64,000 nucleotides of DNA from Paraburkholderia sp. PGU19. GTDB lineage: Bacteria > Pseudomonadota > Gammaproteobacteria > Burkholderiales > Burkholderiaceae. This document shows positions 18,333-29,017 of the stretch, piece after piece (within the stretch, counting starts at the first letter, position 1; each line of letters starts with the position of its first letter). The notes below the pieces were generated by a model. The model was not told the DNA's origin. It made no database searches and saw nothing but the letters and a program-made list of their open reading frames with translations. Both the position numbers and the translations under genes were made by a program. The stretch spans positions 2,728,001-2,792,000 of the forward strand of contig NZ_AP023179.1 in the NCBI RefSeq assembly GCF_013426915.1. Reading direction: 5' to 3'.

Positions 18333-19346
18333 TCACCTCCGCCCCCGCTGCAAAAACGCGACAACAATAATCACAATCCCCTGCACAGCGGCATTCAAGT
18401 ACACGCTAATAATGCTAGTGAGGTTAAGAATATTGGCAATGACCGAAAGCAGAACCGCACCGATGACGGTACCCACAACCCGCCCTTCACCGCCCTTGAG
18501 CGCAGTCCCGCCAACCACAACAGCGGCAATCGCCTCCAGTTCCCATAAAAGCCCGGTAGTGGGCGTCGCCGACCCAAGCCTCGGCACATACAAAACCGTC
18601 GCTACGCCAACACAAACCCCAAGCAACACATAAGTAACAATCTTCACGGTATCAACGCGAATCGCGGCATACCGCGCGACCTGTTCATTGGAGCCAATCG
18701 CCTGCACATGTCGCCCAAACGCCGTTCGATTAAGAATCAGCGCACCGCCCGCCGCGACGACGAGAAACACCCAGATCGGCACAGGCACCCCAAACAGACT
18801 CGCGTAATAAACCGGCCCATAAAGATCGGAAAGATTGTTATCGAGCGTCAAGGCACCACCGTCAGCAAGCCAGGTCAGCACAGCGCGAAAAATACCCAGC
18901 GACCCCAACGTGACGATAAAAGGCTCGATCCGCCCTTTGGTGATCAACAACCCATGCGCGCATCCAAACGCGCCGCCAAGCACAAACGCACTCGCAATCC
19001 CGATCAACACAATAGTCAGAGGCGCAAGCGCATGTCCGCCCGGCGCAGCGGCAAGCGCATTCATCAACCAGATCATGCTGCCCGCGATCAACGCCGCCAT
19101 CGATCCAACAGAAAGATCAATCCCACCCGAAATAATCACAAACGTCATGCCGACAGCAATGATCCCAATGAACGACGTGCGCGTCAGCACATTCATCATG
19201 TTGTCGACAGTCGCGAAATCGCGATTGAGCAGCGTCCCCGCAATGCACAGCACGATCAGCCCCGCCAACGGCCCAAGCCCATGCAATCGATGCGCAATCC
19301 GCATCGCGCGCCCAACCGGCGCGGTGTCAGTGTGTGCCGGTCGCAT
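18333..19346 (-). CDS. Sugar ABC transporter permease (RbsC-like)
   Basis: Inner-membrane permease of 337 residues with about eight to ten hydrophobic helices and the BPD_transp_2 signature. The segment [24 protein letters not shown], diagnostic of ribose/xylose/galactose permeases, is at about 60-83. A second conserved part is [24 protein letters not shown] at about 225-248. It overlaps the ATPase gene by 20 bases. Third-position use is A/C-shifted on the plus strand over the 3' half compared with neighbouring genes, increasing toward the repeat. Confidence 0.93.
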   Translation of the reverse strand: MRPAHTDTAPVGRAMRIAHRLHGLGPLAGLIVLCIAGTLLNRDFATVDNMMNVLTRTSFIGIIAVGMTFVIISGGIDLSVGSMAALIAGSMIWLMNALAAAPGGHALAPLTIVLIGIASAFVLGGAFGCAHGLLITKGRIEPFIVTLGSLGIFRAVLTWLADGGALTLDNNLSDLYGPVYYASLFGVPVPIWVFLVVAAGGALILNRTAFGRHVQAIGSNEQVARYAAIRVDTVKIVTYVLLGVCVGVATVLYVPRLGSATPTTGLLWELEAIAAVVVGGTALKGGEGRVVGTVIGAVLLSVIANILNLTSIISVYLNAAVQGIVIIVVAFLQRGRR

Positions 19347-20814
19347 GAGCGATCAACTCCTCTTCGGTCAGATGGTCGAGGCCAAGCGTCGCCTGCAGGC
19401 GCCCCGCGCGCATCACGGCCACGCGATGGCACAGGCCGATCAGCTCGATCAGTTCGGATGAAATGACGATCACGGCACGCCCTTCGGACGCAAGCCGGTG
19501 GATCAGAAAATAGATGTCGCGCTTCGCGCCAATATCGACGCCGCGCGTCGGCTCGTCGAGCACGATCACATCCGGATTGGGCTGCAGGAATTTGGCAAGC
19601 GCGAGCTTCTGCTGGTTGCCACCCGACAGCATCCGCGCGCGGCTGCCCAGATCGCCCGTGCGGATGCCGAAATCGCGTACGGCTTTGGTCAGCGCGTCGC
19701 GTCCCGCCTTCAGATCGAGCAGCGGCTTCGCATAGCGTTCGAGTGTCATCAACGTCAGGTTGTCCTGCAGGCTCAGGTTCACGTGCAACCCCTTGCCCTT
19801 GCGGTCCTCGCTCAGATACGTGAGACCGCGCCGCATCGCGTCGCGCGGGCTGTGCAGATCGGCCTTGCGTCCGGCGATTTCGATCGTGCCCGAGGTGCGC
19901 TCGCGCAATCCGATAATCGCCTCGAATGCTTCCGTGCGCCCCGCGCCGACGAGTCCCGCAAACCCGAACACCTCACCCGCGCGCACGTCGAAGCTCAGAT
20001 CGTCGACCCACTCGGGCACGCTGAGATGCTGCACGTGTAGTGCGATCGGCGCGTTCTGCGCAGGCGGTGTCTTGTCGGGGAACATATCGGACAGTTCACG
20101 CCCGACCATCAGGTTCGCCATCTGCTGACGCGCGAGCAGCGCCGTCTCGCTGCGCGCGACGAAGCGGCCGTCACGCATCACGATCACTTCGTCGGTGAGG
20201 TGCTCGACTTCGTCGAGCTTGTGCGAGATGTAGACGATGGTCACGCCATCGGCCTTGAGCTTCGTCATCAGCGCGAACAGGCGCTCGGTCTCGGACGGCG
20301 TCAGCGTCGCCGTCGGCTCGTCCATGATGAGCAGCCGCGCGCGCCGCGAAAGCGCCTTCGCAATCTCCACCATCTGCTTTTCCGCGACGATCAGATCGCG
20401 CACCTTCGTGTCCGGATGCTTGTGCAGGCCGACCTGCTCCAGATAGCGCTTCGCTTCGCTACGCATCGCCGTGTCGTCGACGAACAGGCCCTTGCGCTTC
20501 TCGTGGCCGAGATACATGTTCTGCGCAATCGTCAGATGCTCGGCGAGATTGAACTCCTGGTGAATCAGCACGATGCCCGCGGCTTCCGCATCGCGCGAGC
20601 CATCAAAACGCTGCACGTGGCCGTCGATCAGCACCGTGCCTTCCGTAGCCGTCTCGTAGCCCGCGAGGATTTTCATCAGCGTCGACTTGCCCGCGCCGTT
20701 CTCTCCGAGCAGCCCGTAGATGCGCCCCGGCGCGAGATCGAAGCTCACGCCGTGCAGCACGCGCACGGGGCCGAAGTCTTTGCGGATATCGTCGAATCGG
20801 ACGGCGAGGCTCAT
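19327..20814 (-). CDS. Sugar ABC transporter ATP-binding protein (RbsA-like, duplicated)
   Basis: Double ATPase of 495 residues. The first cassette has Walker [10 protein letters not shown] and Walker [16 protein letters not shown]. The second has degenerate Walker [11 protein letters not shown], the signature [15 protein letters not shown] and Walker [16 protein letters not shown]. That asymmetric pattern is normal for RbsA/XylG/MglA. The ATG at 20814 is chosen over 20886 because the conserved [20 protein letters not shown] start is there. It follows lacI by 13 bases and overlaps the permease by 20, so the three are tightly co-expressed. Confidence 0.94.
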   Translation of the reverse strand: MSLAVRFDDIRKDFGPVRVLHGVSFDLAPGRIYGLLGENGAGKSTLMKILAGYETATEGTVLIDGHVQRFDGSRDAEAAGIVLIHQEFNLAEHLTIAQNMYLGHEKRKGLFVDDTAMRSEAKRYLEQVGLHKHPDTKVRDLIVAEKQMVEIAKALSRRARLLIMDEPTATLTPSETERLFALMTKLKADGVTIVYISHKLDEVEHLTDEVIVMRDGRFVARSETALLARQQMANLMVGRELSDMFPDKTPPAQNAPIALHVQHLSVPEWVDDLSFDVRAGEVFGFAGLVGAGRTEAFEAIIGLRERTSGTIEIAGRKADLHSPRDAMRRGLTYLSEDRKGKGLHVNLSLQDNLTLMTLERYAKPLLDLKAGRDALTKAVRDFGIRTGDLGSRARMLSGGNQQKLALAKFLQPNPDVIVLDEPTRGVDIGAKRDIYFLIHRLASEGRAVIVISSELIELIGLCHRVAVMRAGRLQATLGLDHLTEEELIAHATGTH

Positions 20815-20827
20815 CGCGGCTTCCCTC

Positions 20828-21907
20828 TCAAGCGCTCTTTCTGACCACGAGCCGATGCGGCAGCAGCACGCCCGGCACCGTGTCACGCGGATTCGCCAGC
20901 CGTTGCAGCAGCAGGCGCGCGGCCGTCTCGCCGAGTTCGCGCATCGGCTGCGCGATCGTCGTCAAGGGCGGATCGATCTGCGCTGCAAGCGAAATGTCGT
21001 CGAAACCCGCGACGGCGACATCGTCGGGCACGCGCTTGCCGACACTGCGCAAGCCCGCGATCACGCCGATCGCCAACGTGTCCGACACGGCGAAGATGGC
21101 CGTCGGCGCGTCGGCGTGCGTCATCAGCAGCGCGGCCGCCGAGGCGCCCGCTTCGTAGTCGAGGCTGTTCACGTTCTGGCGCCAGCGTTCGTCGGCCGCG
21201 ATGCCCGCGTCGCGCAATGCGTCCAGATAGCCTTGCTGGCGCTGTTGCGCGTACAGGTAGTGATCGTCGGAATTGATCAGCGCGATGCGCCGGTGACCGC
21301 GCGCCAGCAGATGGCGCACGGCGTCGCCCGCCGCGCGGTAGTTGTCGATGCCGACGTACGGCACGCCCACGGACGAATCGAACTCGCAACACGCCACCCA
21401 CGGCAGTGCGTTCGATTCCTCGGCAAGCGCCTGTTGCACGGTAGCCGGGTCGAGGCAGATCGCGCCGTCCGCCCGGCGGCGGCGCAGCAGGTCGAAATAG
21501 CTGCGCTCGCGGCCAGCATCCGCGCCCGTGTCGCACAGCAGCATGAAATAGCCGTGCTGGCGTGCCACGGAATCGATGCCGCGAATGACTTCCGCATAGA
21601 ACGGGTTGCCGACGTCGGGGACCATCGTCAGCAGCAGACGGCTTTCGGCCGTGCGCAGATTGCGCGCCAGTTCGTTCACGCGGTAGCCGCTCGTCGCGAC
21701 GGCGGCGAGCACCTTGTCGCGCGTCGCGGGGCGCACGTTCGAATGCCCGTTCAGCACGCGCGACACCGTCGCCACGGACACACCCGCCTGCTCGGCGACG
21801 CCCGCAATCGACAGCCCTTCCGATGCGGCGCGTGCCGAGCCCCGCATATCGGGCTCGGCCGCGCCGGACGGCTGTGCTTGCGGGTCACGTTGCGACGGTT
21901 TGTCCAC
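20828..21907 (-). CDS. LacI-family transcriptional regulator of the carbohydrate operon
   Basis: Repressor of 359 residues with an N-terminal extension of about 30 residues before the helix-turn-helix SIAGVAEQAGVSVATVSRVLNG (about 33-54) and hinge region. A Peripla_BP-type effector domain follows (LTMVPDVGNPFYAEVIRGIDSVARQHGY). It is the first gene of the minus-strand operon that continues into ATPase, permease, binding protein, isomerase and oxidoreductase, so it probably represses the whole unit and itself in the absence of sugar. A perfect palindromic operator lies 15 bases upstream of its start. Confidence 0.93.
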   Translation of the reverse strand: MDKPSQRDPQAQPSGAAEPDMRGSARAASEGLSIAGVAEQAGVSVATVSRVLNGHSNVRPATRDKVLAAVATSGYRVNELARNLRTAESRLLLTMVPDVGNPFYAEVIRGIDSVARQHGYFMLLCDTGADAGRERSYFDLLRRRRADGAICLDPATVQQALAEESNALPWVACCEFDSSVGVPYVGIDNYRAAGDAVRHLLARGHRRIALINSDDHYLYAQQRQQGYLDALRDAGIAADERWRQNVNSLDYEAGASAAALLMTHADAPTAIFAVSDTLAIGVIAGLRSVGKRVPDDVAVAGFDDISLAAQIDPPLTTIAQPMRELGETAARLLLQRLANPRDTVPGVLLPHRLVVRKSA

Positions 21908-21921
21908 CGGTTCTTGCCCCG

Positions 21922-21943
21922 AAAATGTAATCGATTACATTTT
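21922..21943. promoter_or_regulatory. LacI-type operator, 22-bp perfect palindrome
   Basis: The half-site AAAATGTAATC is followed directly by its exact inverse. The central AATCGATT with the CpG at the dyad is the hallmark of LacI/GalR operators. Its position 15 bases before the lacI ATG suggests autoregulation of the carbohydrate operon. Confidence 0.85.
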
Positions 21944-22200
21944 TGGTCGACACGGACGCGAATCGCAAGTGTCATCTCGTAGGGACTTTCACCGAGACGC
22001 AGTGCGCAACGAAATCCGTCTGCCCGCAGCGGACCTGCCCGCAACAGGGCAGCATCGGCGCGTGGTTTGGTACAATTTCGCAGTTAACCTGGTGACACCC
22101 GGCAGTAACAGGGCAGTAACAGCCCAGGCAACATCCAATGGGAGCAGTGGTCCCCCAATACACCCGCTGCCCGCGTCTCAACCACACCGCCGAATTGATC

Positions 22201-22854
22201 ATGAACATCGAACAAGCGCGTTTCAACATGATTGAACAGCAAATCCGTCCGTGGGAAGTGCTCGACCAGGACGTGCTGAATCTGCTGTCGATCGTCAAGC
22301 GTGAGAACTTCGTGCCCGCCGCGTATCGCGAGCTGGCGTTCGTCGATTTCGAAATTCCGCTTCCTGCCGGCCAGCACATGCTCGCGCCGCGCATCGAGGC
22401 GCGCGTGCTGCAGGAACTGGCGGTGAAGAAGCACGAGAGCGTGCTGGAGATCGGCGCAGGCTCGGGTTACATGGCCGCGCTGCTCGCGCATCGCGCGCAG
22501 CATGTGCTGACGGTCGACATCGAGCCGGAACTGGCCGGGCTGGCAAAGGCGAACCTCGCGGCGAACGGCGTGCTGAACGCCGAAGTCGCGACGGGCGACG
22601 GCGCGCGCGGCTGGGGCGCGGCTGCCCCGTACGACGTGATCTGCGTGTCGGGCGGTCTGCCCGTGCTGCCGCAGGAAATCCTCGAGCATCTGAAGGTGGG
22701 CGGCCGTCTTGCCGCGTTCGTCGGCACCGCGCCCGTCATGAAGGCGCAGATCATCACGCGCGTTGACGAGAAGCAGTTCCGTATCGCCGACGTGTTCGAA
22801 ACCTACGTCGAGCCGCTGCAGAACGCCGTGCACGCGCCGCGCTTCAAGTTCTAG
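22201..22854 (+). CDS. pcm: Protein-L-isoaspartate O-methyltransferase-family protein
   Basis: SAM-dependent methyltransferase of 217 residues assigned to the PCMT family, classically repairing isoaspartyl residues. Motif I is VLEIGAGSGYMAALLA at about 82-97, with post-I DIEPELAGLAKANL. In this Burkholderiales branch the protein begins MNIEQARFNMIEQQIRPWEV, and the acceptor-site residues of true PCM are less conserved, so the substrate is uncertain. The ATG at 22201 is used because an upstream in-frame ATG at 22138 adds unrelated residues. A rhodanese gene follows after 19 bases. Confidence 0.85.
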   Translation: MNIEQARFNMIEQQIRPWEVLDQDVLNLLSIVKRENFVPAAYRELAFVDFEIPLPAGQHMLAPRIEARVLQELAVKKHESVLEIGAGSGYMAALLAHRAQHVLTVDIEPELAGLAKANLAANGVLNAEVATGDGARGWGAAAPYDVICVSGGLPVLPQEILEHLKVGGRLAAFVGTAPVMKAQIITRVDEKQFRIADVFETYVEPLQNAVHAPRFKF

Positions 22855-22873
22855 GTACCACGCGAGACCCACG

Positions 22874-23197
22874 ATGCAAAACCTGACCGCTTCCGCCCTC
22901 GCCGAATGGCTCGCTGATCAATCCCGCCCGGCGCCCGTGCTGCTCGACGTGCGCGAGCCGTGGGAAATCGAAACGGCGAAGATCGCCGGCAGCGTGTCGA
23001 TTCCGATGCGCGAGATTCCCGCGCGCAGCGAAGAACTCGACGATGACGTGCAGATCGTCTGCATCTGCCATCACGGCGCGCGCAGCGCGCAAGTCGCGAT
23101 GTTCCTCGAATCGCGCGGCCACAAGGACGTGTTCAACCTGTATGGCGGCATCGACGCATGGTCGCGCCAGGTCGATCCTTCCGTGCCGACTTATTGA
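22874..23197 (+). CDS. Single-domain rhodanese (sulfurtransferase)
   Basis: Cytoplasmic protein of 107 residues, the usual size for a stand-alone rhodanese of the GlpE/PspE type. The active-site loop is CICHHGARSAQVAMFL, with the catalytic Cys at the first position of CHHGARS. Other family signatures are VLLDVREPWEIETAKIAGSVSIPM and VFNLYGGIDAWS. It is co-transcribed with pcm and followed by a strong terminator. In relatives this pair is usually followed by tolC (recalled, not checked); here decayed DUF2844/DUF3443 genes follow instead. Confidence 0.92.
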   Translation: MQNLTASALAEWLADQSRPAPVLLDVREPWEIETAKIAGSVSIPMREIPARSEELDDDVQIVCICHHGARSAQVAMFLESRGHKDVFNLYGGIDAWSRQVDPSVPTY

Positions 23198-23225
23198 GCG
23201 TCTTTCGCGTCACTTTGCTGCATTG

Positions 23226-23254
23226 ACGCGCCGGTGATTCACCGGCGCGTTTTT
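23226..23254 (+). terminator. Rho-independent terminator after the rhodanese gene
   Basis: A G+C-rich inverted repeat, ACGCGCCGGTGA paired with TCACCGGCGCGT, is followed directly by TTTTTG. It lies 29 bases after the stop codon. Confidence 0.85.
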
Positions 23255-23404
23255 GTTTGTGCGTTCAGTTTTGCTCTGCGGCACACTGCATCAGATGTTT
23301 CCTTCGTAGATTCAGAAATCTCAGACGCGAACCAGGAACATTACTACGCCATCCTGATTATCCATCGAACAACATAGCGTGTTTCCTTTCAAGGGCACGA
23401 CATC

Positions 23405-23853
23405 ATGAAGTCGATCAGGATCGTGGGGATGTTGGCGTTGCTGTCGCCAGTCGTCTGCCACGCAACACTCGGCGCAGCGCCGTCGCCGGATGCGCGCATG
23501 CCGCAGCCCGCGCTGCGCGCCGCCGCTTCCGGTGCGACGTCTTCGCCGTCCTATACCGTTCACGAATCCAGAACCGCCGATGGTGTCACGGTCCGCGAAT
23601 ATGCTTCGCCTGCGAACGTCGTCTTCGCGGTCACGTGGCAAGGGCCGACACGTCCGACATGCGGGCGCTGCTCGGCAGCTACTTCCCCAACTTCGTCAAT
23701 GCAGGACAAAGCCACGCGCGTGGCACGGGTCCTCTGATCGGGCGCGACGGAGAACTGCAGATCGAATCGGTCGGACATCAGGGCGCCTTCGCGGGCCGCG
23801 CCTACGTGCCGCGGCTCGTGCCTGCCACGGTGAAGGTGGAGGATCTGCAATGA
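23405..23853 (+). pseudogene. DUF2844 protein gene, frameshifted
   Basis: The N-terminal part (signal peptide MKSIRIVGMLALLSPVVCHA, then SYTVHESRTADGVTVREYASPANVVFAVTWQGPTRP) is in one frame. The continuation DMRALLGSYFPNFVNAGQSHARGTGPLIGRDGELQIESVG is in another. One base appears lost near 23655, in ACACGTCCGACATGC, where CCG-GAC-ATG is expected. Otherwise the two halves make a normal DUF2844 protein of about 150 residues. It is directly followed by DUF3443, its usual partner. The gene is probably dead, or there is a sequencing error. The function of the family is unknown; it is secreted. Confidence 0.8.
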
Positions 23854-25306
23854 AGCCGTTCTTTTCGCATTGCGCTTCCAGTAGCCCGCTTCTCGTCGTG
23901 CTGCTCGCGGCCAGCGTCGCGCTGACCGCTTGCGGCGGCGGAGGCGGAGACGACAACGGCTCCGGACAGCCCGTGACCAATAACGCGCCCGTCAAGCCGG
24001 CGGGGACGGCCGTCGTCCCCGCCGGTGCCAGTATGCCTTCCGGCGCCAGCACGCCTTCCGGTGCCAGCGCGGCTCAACCCGCGAGCGCGCCTGAGACCGC
24101 CAGTACGCCATCGGCAGCGAGCACGCCTGCCGCCGTCACGCCAGCCAGTGAGGCGGGCACACCCGCCAGCAACGACACGCCGCCCGCCCCCGTCGCCGAC
24201 AACACCGTGCCGATCAGCGTCAACTTCGACGACACGGTCGGAAGAGTCGTGAACATGCCTACGACAGCGTGACGTTCTGCGTGCCGGGCAAGCAAGGCGC
24301 GTCACAGTGCGCGACCGTCGATCACATGCTGCTCGATACAGGTTCGGTCGGCGTGCGCGTCATCGCATCGGCGCTAGGCTCGGCGTTCCCGGGCAAGCTG
24401 CCGATGCAGACAGGCGCCACCAACGACAGCACGGGCAAAGCAGCCATCACGCAGTGTGCGCTGTTCGCGTCGGGCTATACGTGGGGTTCTACGCGAAGCG
24501 CCGATGTCACGATCGGCAAAAAGACGGCGAGCGGCATTCCAGTTCAGGTGATCGGCGATAGCACGTACGCGGCATGGGTGCCCAACGACTGCACGCCGCG
24601 TGGACGAGGCTTGAACACGGTCGCTGATCTGGGGGCGAACGGGATCATCGGCATTGGGCATCTGGCGCGCGACTGCCCCGAAGCCGCACAGACCCCGCAG
24701 GTCGCGAATTACTACTACTGCCCGACGCCCTGGTCCTGCACGGCTGCGAGCGTACCGCTCGACAGGTAGACTGCGAACCCCGTCCCCGCCTTCGCCACCG
24801 ACAACAACGGCACGATCATCCGCCTGCCCGCACTTCCACCGATGGGTCAGGCGAGCGTCACAGGCGAACTGGTGTTCGGTATCGGCACGCGTGACAACAA
24901 TGCGTTGCCCGCCAGGCCGACCATCCTCGTCGTGGGAGATCGCGGGGATTTCACGACCAGCTACAAGACGCGCGCGATGATGAGTGTTATCGATAGCGGC
25001 TCGAATGGCCTGTTCTTCCCGGATGCGTCGTTGCCTGTGCAGAACTACTGGTTCGCCCCTGCCGCCGTACAAAGCCTGAGCGCGACGGCCTTCTCGAATA
25101 CAGGCAACACACAATCGACGATTCCGTTCTCGATCGCCAATGCGTCGACGCTGTTCAACCTGGGTTATGCCGCGCACGACAACCTCGGCGCTCCGATGAG
25201 CAGCATGTTCCTGTGGGGCTTGCCGTTCTTCTACGGCCGCGACGTCTACACGGCGTTGAGCGGCATGCAGGCCGGCCCGCAAACGGGGCCTTACGTGGCG
25301 TTCTAA
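23850..25306 (+). pseudogene. DUF3443 lipoprotein gene, frameshifted and with an internal stop
   Basis: It starts MKPFFSHCASSSPLLVVLLA with lipobox LTACGGGGGD, then a long Ser/Thr/Ala/Pro linker of repeated GAS(T/M)PS units. The first frame stops at 24270-24272. One missing base near 24258 (AACATGCCTACGAC, expected AAC-ATG-CCx-TAC-GAC) shifts to the frame carrying TVDHMLLDTGSVGVRVIASAL, GANGIIGIGHLARDCP and, after an in-frame TAG at 24767-24769, ARPTILVVGDRGDF and SVIDSGSNGLFFPDASLP. The D-T-G-S and D-S-G-S motifs resemble the paired catalytic loops of pepsin-like aspartic proteases. Two independent lesions here plus one in DUF2844 argue for real decay. Confidence 0.8.
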
Positions 25307-25340
25307 ACGGCCACTGGCTCTGCCAGAAGCGGCACTAACA

Positions 25341-25377
25341 AAAACGGCGGACAGGTCACAACTCTGTCCGCCGTTTT
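25341..25377. terminator. Bidirectional Rho-independent terminator
   Basis: A perfect 14-base inverted repeat (AAAACGGCGGACAG and its inverse, loop of 9) is flanked by A4 on one side and T4 on the other. It therefore works for the plus-strand DUF3443 relic and for any minus-strand gene. Confidence 0.9.
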
Positions 25378-25399
25378 CCATTACGCGGGCCACGCTCAA

Positions 25400-25493
25400 T
25401 CAGCTTCCTTCGCCCGCCGGGCGGAACAGCTCATCGATCTGCGCCTCGCCGATGATGAGCGGCGGAGAGAACGCCAGCAAATCGCCCGTCTAG
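25400..25493 (-). pseudogene. C-terminal remnant of a class III aminotransferase
   Basis: The minus strand encodes DLLAFSPPLIIGEAQIDELF, then RPAGEGS and a stop. That is the usual C-terminal end of PLP-dependent class III (aspartate/ornithine-type) aminotransferases. Upstream there is a stop and no family-like sequence, so only the tail survives. The match is short and the call is an inference. Confidence 0.45.
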
Positions 25494-25790
25494 CGCGCCA
25501 TCGCGCGGCTCCAACTCCACCCGCCGACCAGCCCCACTCAACTGTCTTTTCAACATAGCCAGTCGCACGTCCGTGCACAACAGCGCAGCGGCGATGCACC
25601 GGCGTCGCGCCCACGACTCTGAGGAATCGCGGCCCGCGCTCCGTTGCAGCGCGGCGCGCACCTGAACGAGGCGCACGCCCTTGCAGTGCACCGCTTTCGC
25701 GCCCAAAGCGCATAACGCCACACGATACCGCACCGCCAGCGAGCCGCATTGCAGCAAGCGAAGCGTGTATTGAAGCGGCTCCCGCGCAGT
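25494..25790. other. Intergenic region upstream of urtA
   Basis: No convincing gene. Two TGCACC half-sites, at 25595-25600 and 25687-25692, resemble halves of NtrC enhancer sites (consensus TGCACC-N5-GGTGCA). I could not find a full dyad. The open frames here have atypical composition and no recognisable product. Confidence 0.4.
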
Positions 25791-25806
25791 TGGCATATGC
25801 CTTGCA
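25791..25806 (+). promoter_or_regulatory. Sigma-54 promoter for urtABCD(E)
   Basis: TGGCATATGCCTTGCA matches the -24/-12 consensus TGGCAY-RNNNN-TTGCW at every defined position. It lies 99 bases before the urtA ATG and points toward it. RpoN/NtrC control fits urea uptake under nitrogen limitation. Confidence 0.85.
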
Positions 25807-25905
25807 GTATCCGGCCGGCAAGAGCCTGCACACATAACGCAAACAAGGATTGGACGCACGCCGTTCGTCCGCCACTCACCACCCATCTATGGCAAGGGGA
25901 AGCAC

Positions 25906-27207
25906 ATGAAACGTCGCAGTCTGCTGAAGCTCGGCTCCATGTCGGGCGCGCTCGCGCTCGCGGGCAAGGTTCCTTTCGCGCATGCCCAGTCGGGCAGCGG
26001 CCCGATCAAGGTCGGCATCCTGCACTCCCTGTCGGGCACGATGGCGATCTCGGAGACGTCGCTCAAAGACACGGCGCTGATGACGATCGCCGAGATCAAC
26101 GCGAGCGGCGGCGTGATGGGCCGCAAGCTGGAACCCGTGGTCGTCGATCCCGCGTCGAACTGGCCGCTGTTCGCCGAGAAAGCCCGCCAGTTGCTGACGC
26201 AGGACAAGGTCGCCTGCGTGTTCGGGTGCTGGACGTCGGTGTCGCGCAAGTCGGTGCTGCCCGTGTTCGAGGAACTGAACGGCCTGCTCTTCTACCCGGT
26301 GCAGTACGAAGGCGAAGAAATGTCGCGCAACGTGTTCTACACAGGCGCCGCGCCCAACCAGCAGGCCATCCCCGCCACCGAATACCTGATGAGCGCGGAA
26401 GGCGGCGGTGCCAAGCGTTTCTTCCTGCTCGGGACCGACTATGTGTATCCGCGTACGACGAACAAGATCCTGCGGGCGTTCCTCAAATCCAAGGGCGTCC
26501 AGGAGACCGACATCCAGGAGGTCTACACGCCGTTCGGCCATAGCGACTATCAGACTATCGTCGCCAGCATCAAGACCTTCTCGCAGGGTGGCAAGACGTG
26601 TGTGATCTCCACCGTCAACGGTGACTCGAATGTGCCGTTCTACAAGGAACTCGGCAACCAGGGGCTGAAGGCCACCGACGTGCCCGTCGTCGCGTTCTCG
26701 GTCGGTGAAGAAGAATTGCGCGGCATCGACACGAAGCCGCTGGTCGGCAACCTCGCGGCATGGAACTACTTCATGTCGGTGAAGGGCCCGGGCAACACGA
26801 AGTTCAAGGAGCAATGGGCCGAGTGGGTCAAGTCGCAGAACCTGCCGGGCGGCACGAAGCGCGTGACCAACGACCCGATGGAAGCGACCTATGTCGGCAT
26901 CCACATGTGGAAGCAGGCCGTCGAAAAAGCGAAGAGCACCGATGTCGACAAGGTGCGCGTCGCGATGATCGGCCAGAAGTTCGCGGCGCCGTCGGGCTTC
27001 ACGCTCGAAATGGACGGCAACCACCACCTGCACAAGCCGGTGATGATCGGCGAGGTGCGCGCGGACGGCCAGTTCAACGTCGTGTGGAAGACCAAGACGG
27101 CCATTCGCGCGCAGCCGTGGAGCCCGTATATCGCGGGCAACCAGGGCAAGCCGGATGTCGTCAGTTCGATTCCTGAGTTCCTGCGCCGCCGCTCGCGCGT
27201 CGCATAA
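25906..27207 (+). CDS. urtA: Urea ABC transporter substrate-binding protein UrtA
   Basis: Periplasmic urea-binding protein of 433 residues with a twin-arginine-like signal, MKRRSLLKLGSMSGALALAGK to about 27. The mature protein begins IKVGILHSLSGTMAISETSLKDTALM, the UrtA-specific version of the type-I binding-protein start. The FYPVQYEGEEMSRNVFYTGAAPNQQAIPA and GHSDYQTIVASIKTF segments are also UrtA hallmarks. GGGGAAG is positioned before the ATG. It opens the urt operon behind a sigma-54 promoter; urtB follows after 126 bases. Confidence 0.96.
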   Translation: MKRRSLLKLGSMSGALALAGKVPFAHAQSGSGPIKVGILHSLSGTMAISETSLKDTALMTIAEINASGGVMGRKLEPVVVDPASNWPLFAEKARQLLTQDKVACVFGCWTSVSRKSVLPVFEELNGLLFYPVQYEGEEMSRNVFYTGAAPNQQAIPATEYLMSAEGGGAKRFFLLGTDYVYPRTTNKILRAFLKSKGVQETDIQEVYTPFGHSDYQTIVASIKTFSQGGKTCVISTVNGDSNVPFYKELGNQGLKATDVPVVAFSVGEEELRGIDTKPLVGNLAAWNYFMSVKGPGNTKFKEQWAEWVKSQNLPGGTKRVTNDPMEATYVGIHMWKQAVEKAKSTDVDKVRVAMIGQKFAAPSGFTLEMDGNHHLHKPVMIGEVRADGQFNVVWKTKTAIRAQPWSPYIAGNQGKPDVVSSIPEFLRRRSRVA

Positions 27208-27333
27208 CGTGGCATGAGCAACGTGCCGGTGTGTCGCAGCAGTTGGACGCACCGGCTTGCGCAGCGCGCCGATGTTTCGCTTCGCGCGACACACCCGGCG
27301 CGCCTGCCTGCAGGCTTCTCACTCAAGACCACT

Positions 27334-29016
<1,683 letters not shown>

Positions 29017-29017
29017 C

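Noticed and set aside
25494..25740. NtrC enhancer dyad upstream of the urtA sigma-54 promoter
   Set aside because: Only isolated TGCACC half-sites are present; the pair GCGCACC...GGCGCAC at about 25658 has the wrong spacing (7 instead of 5).
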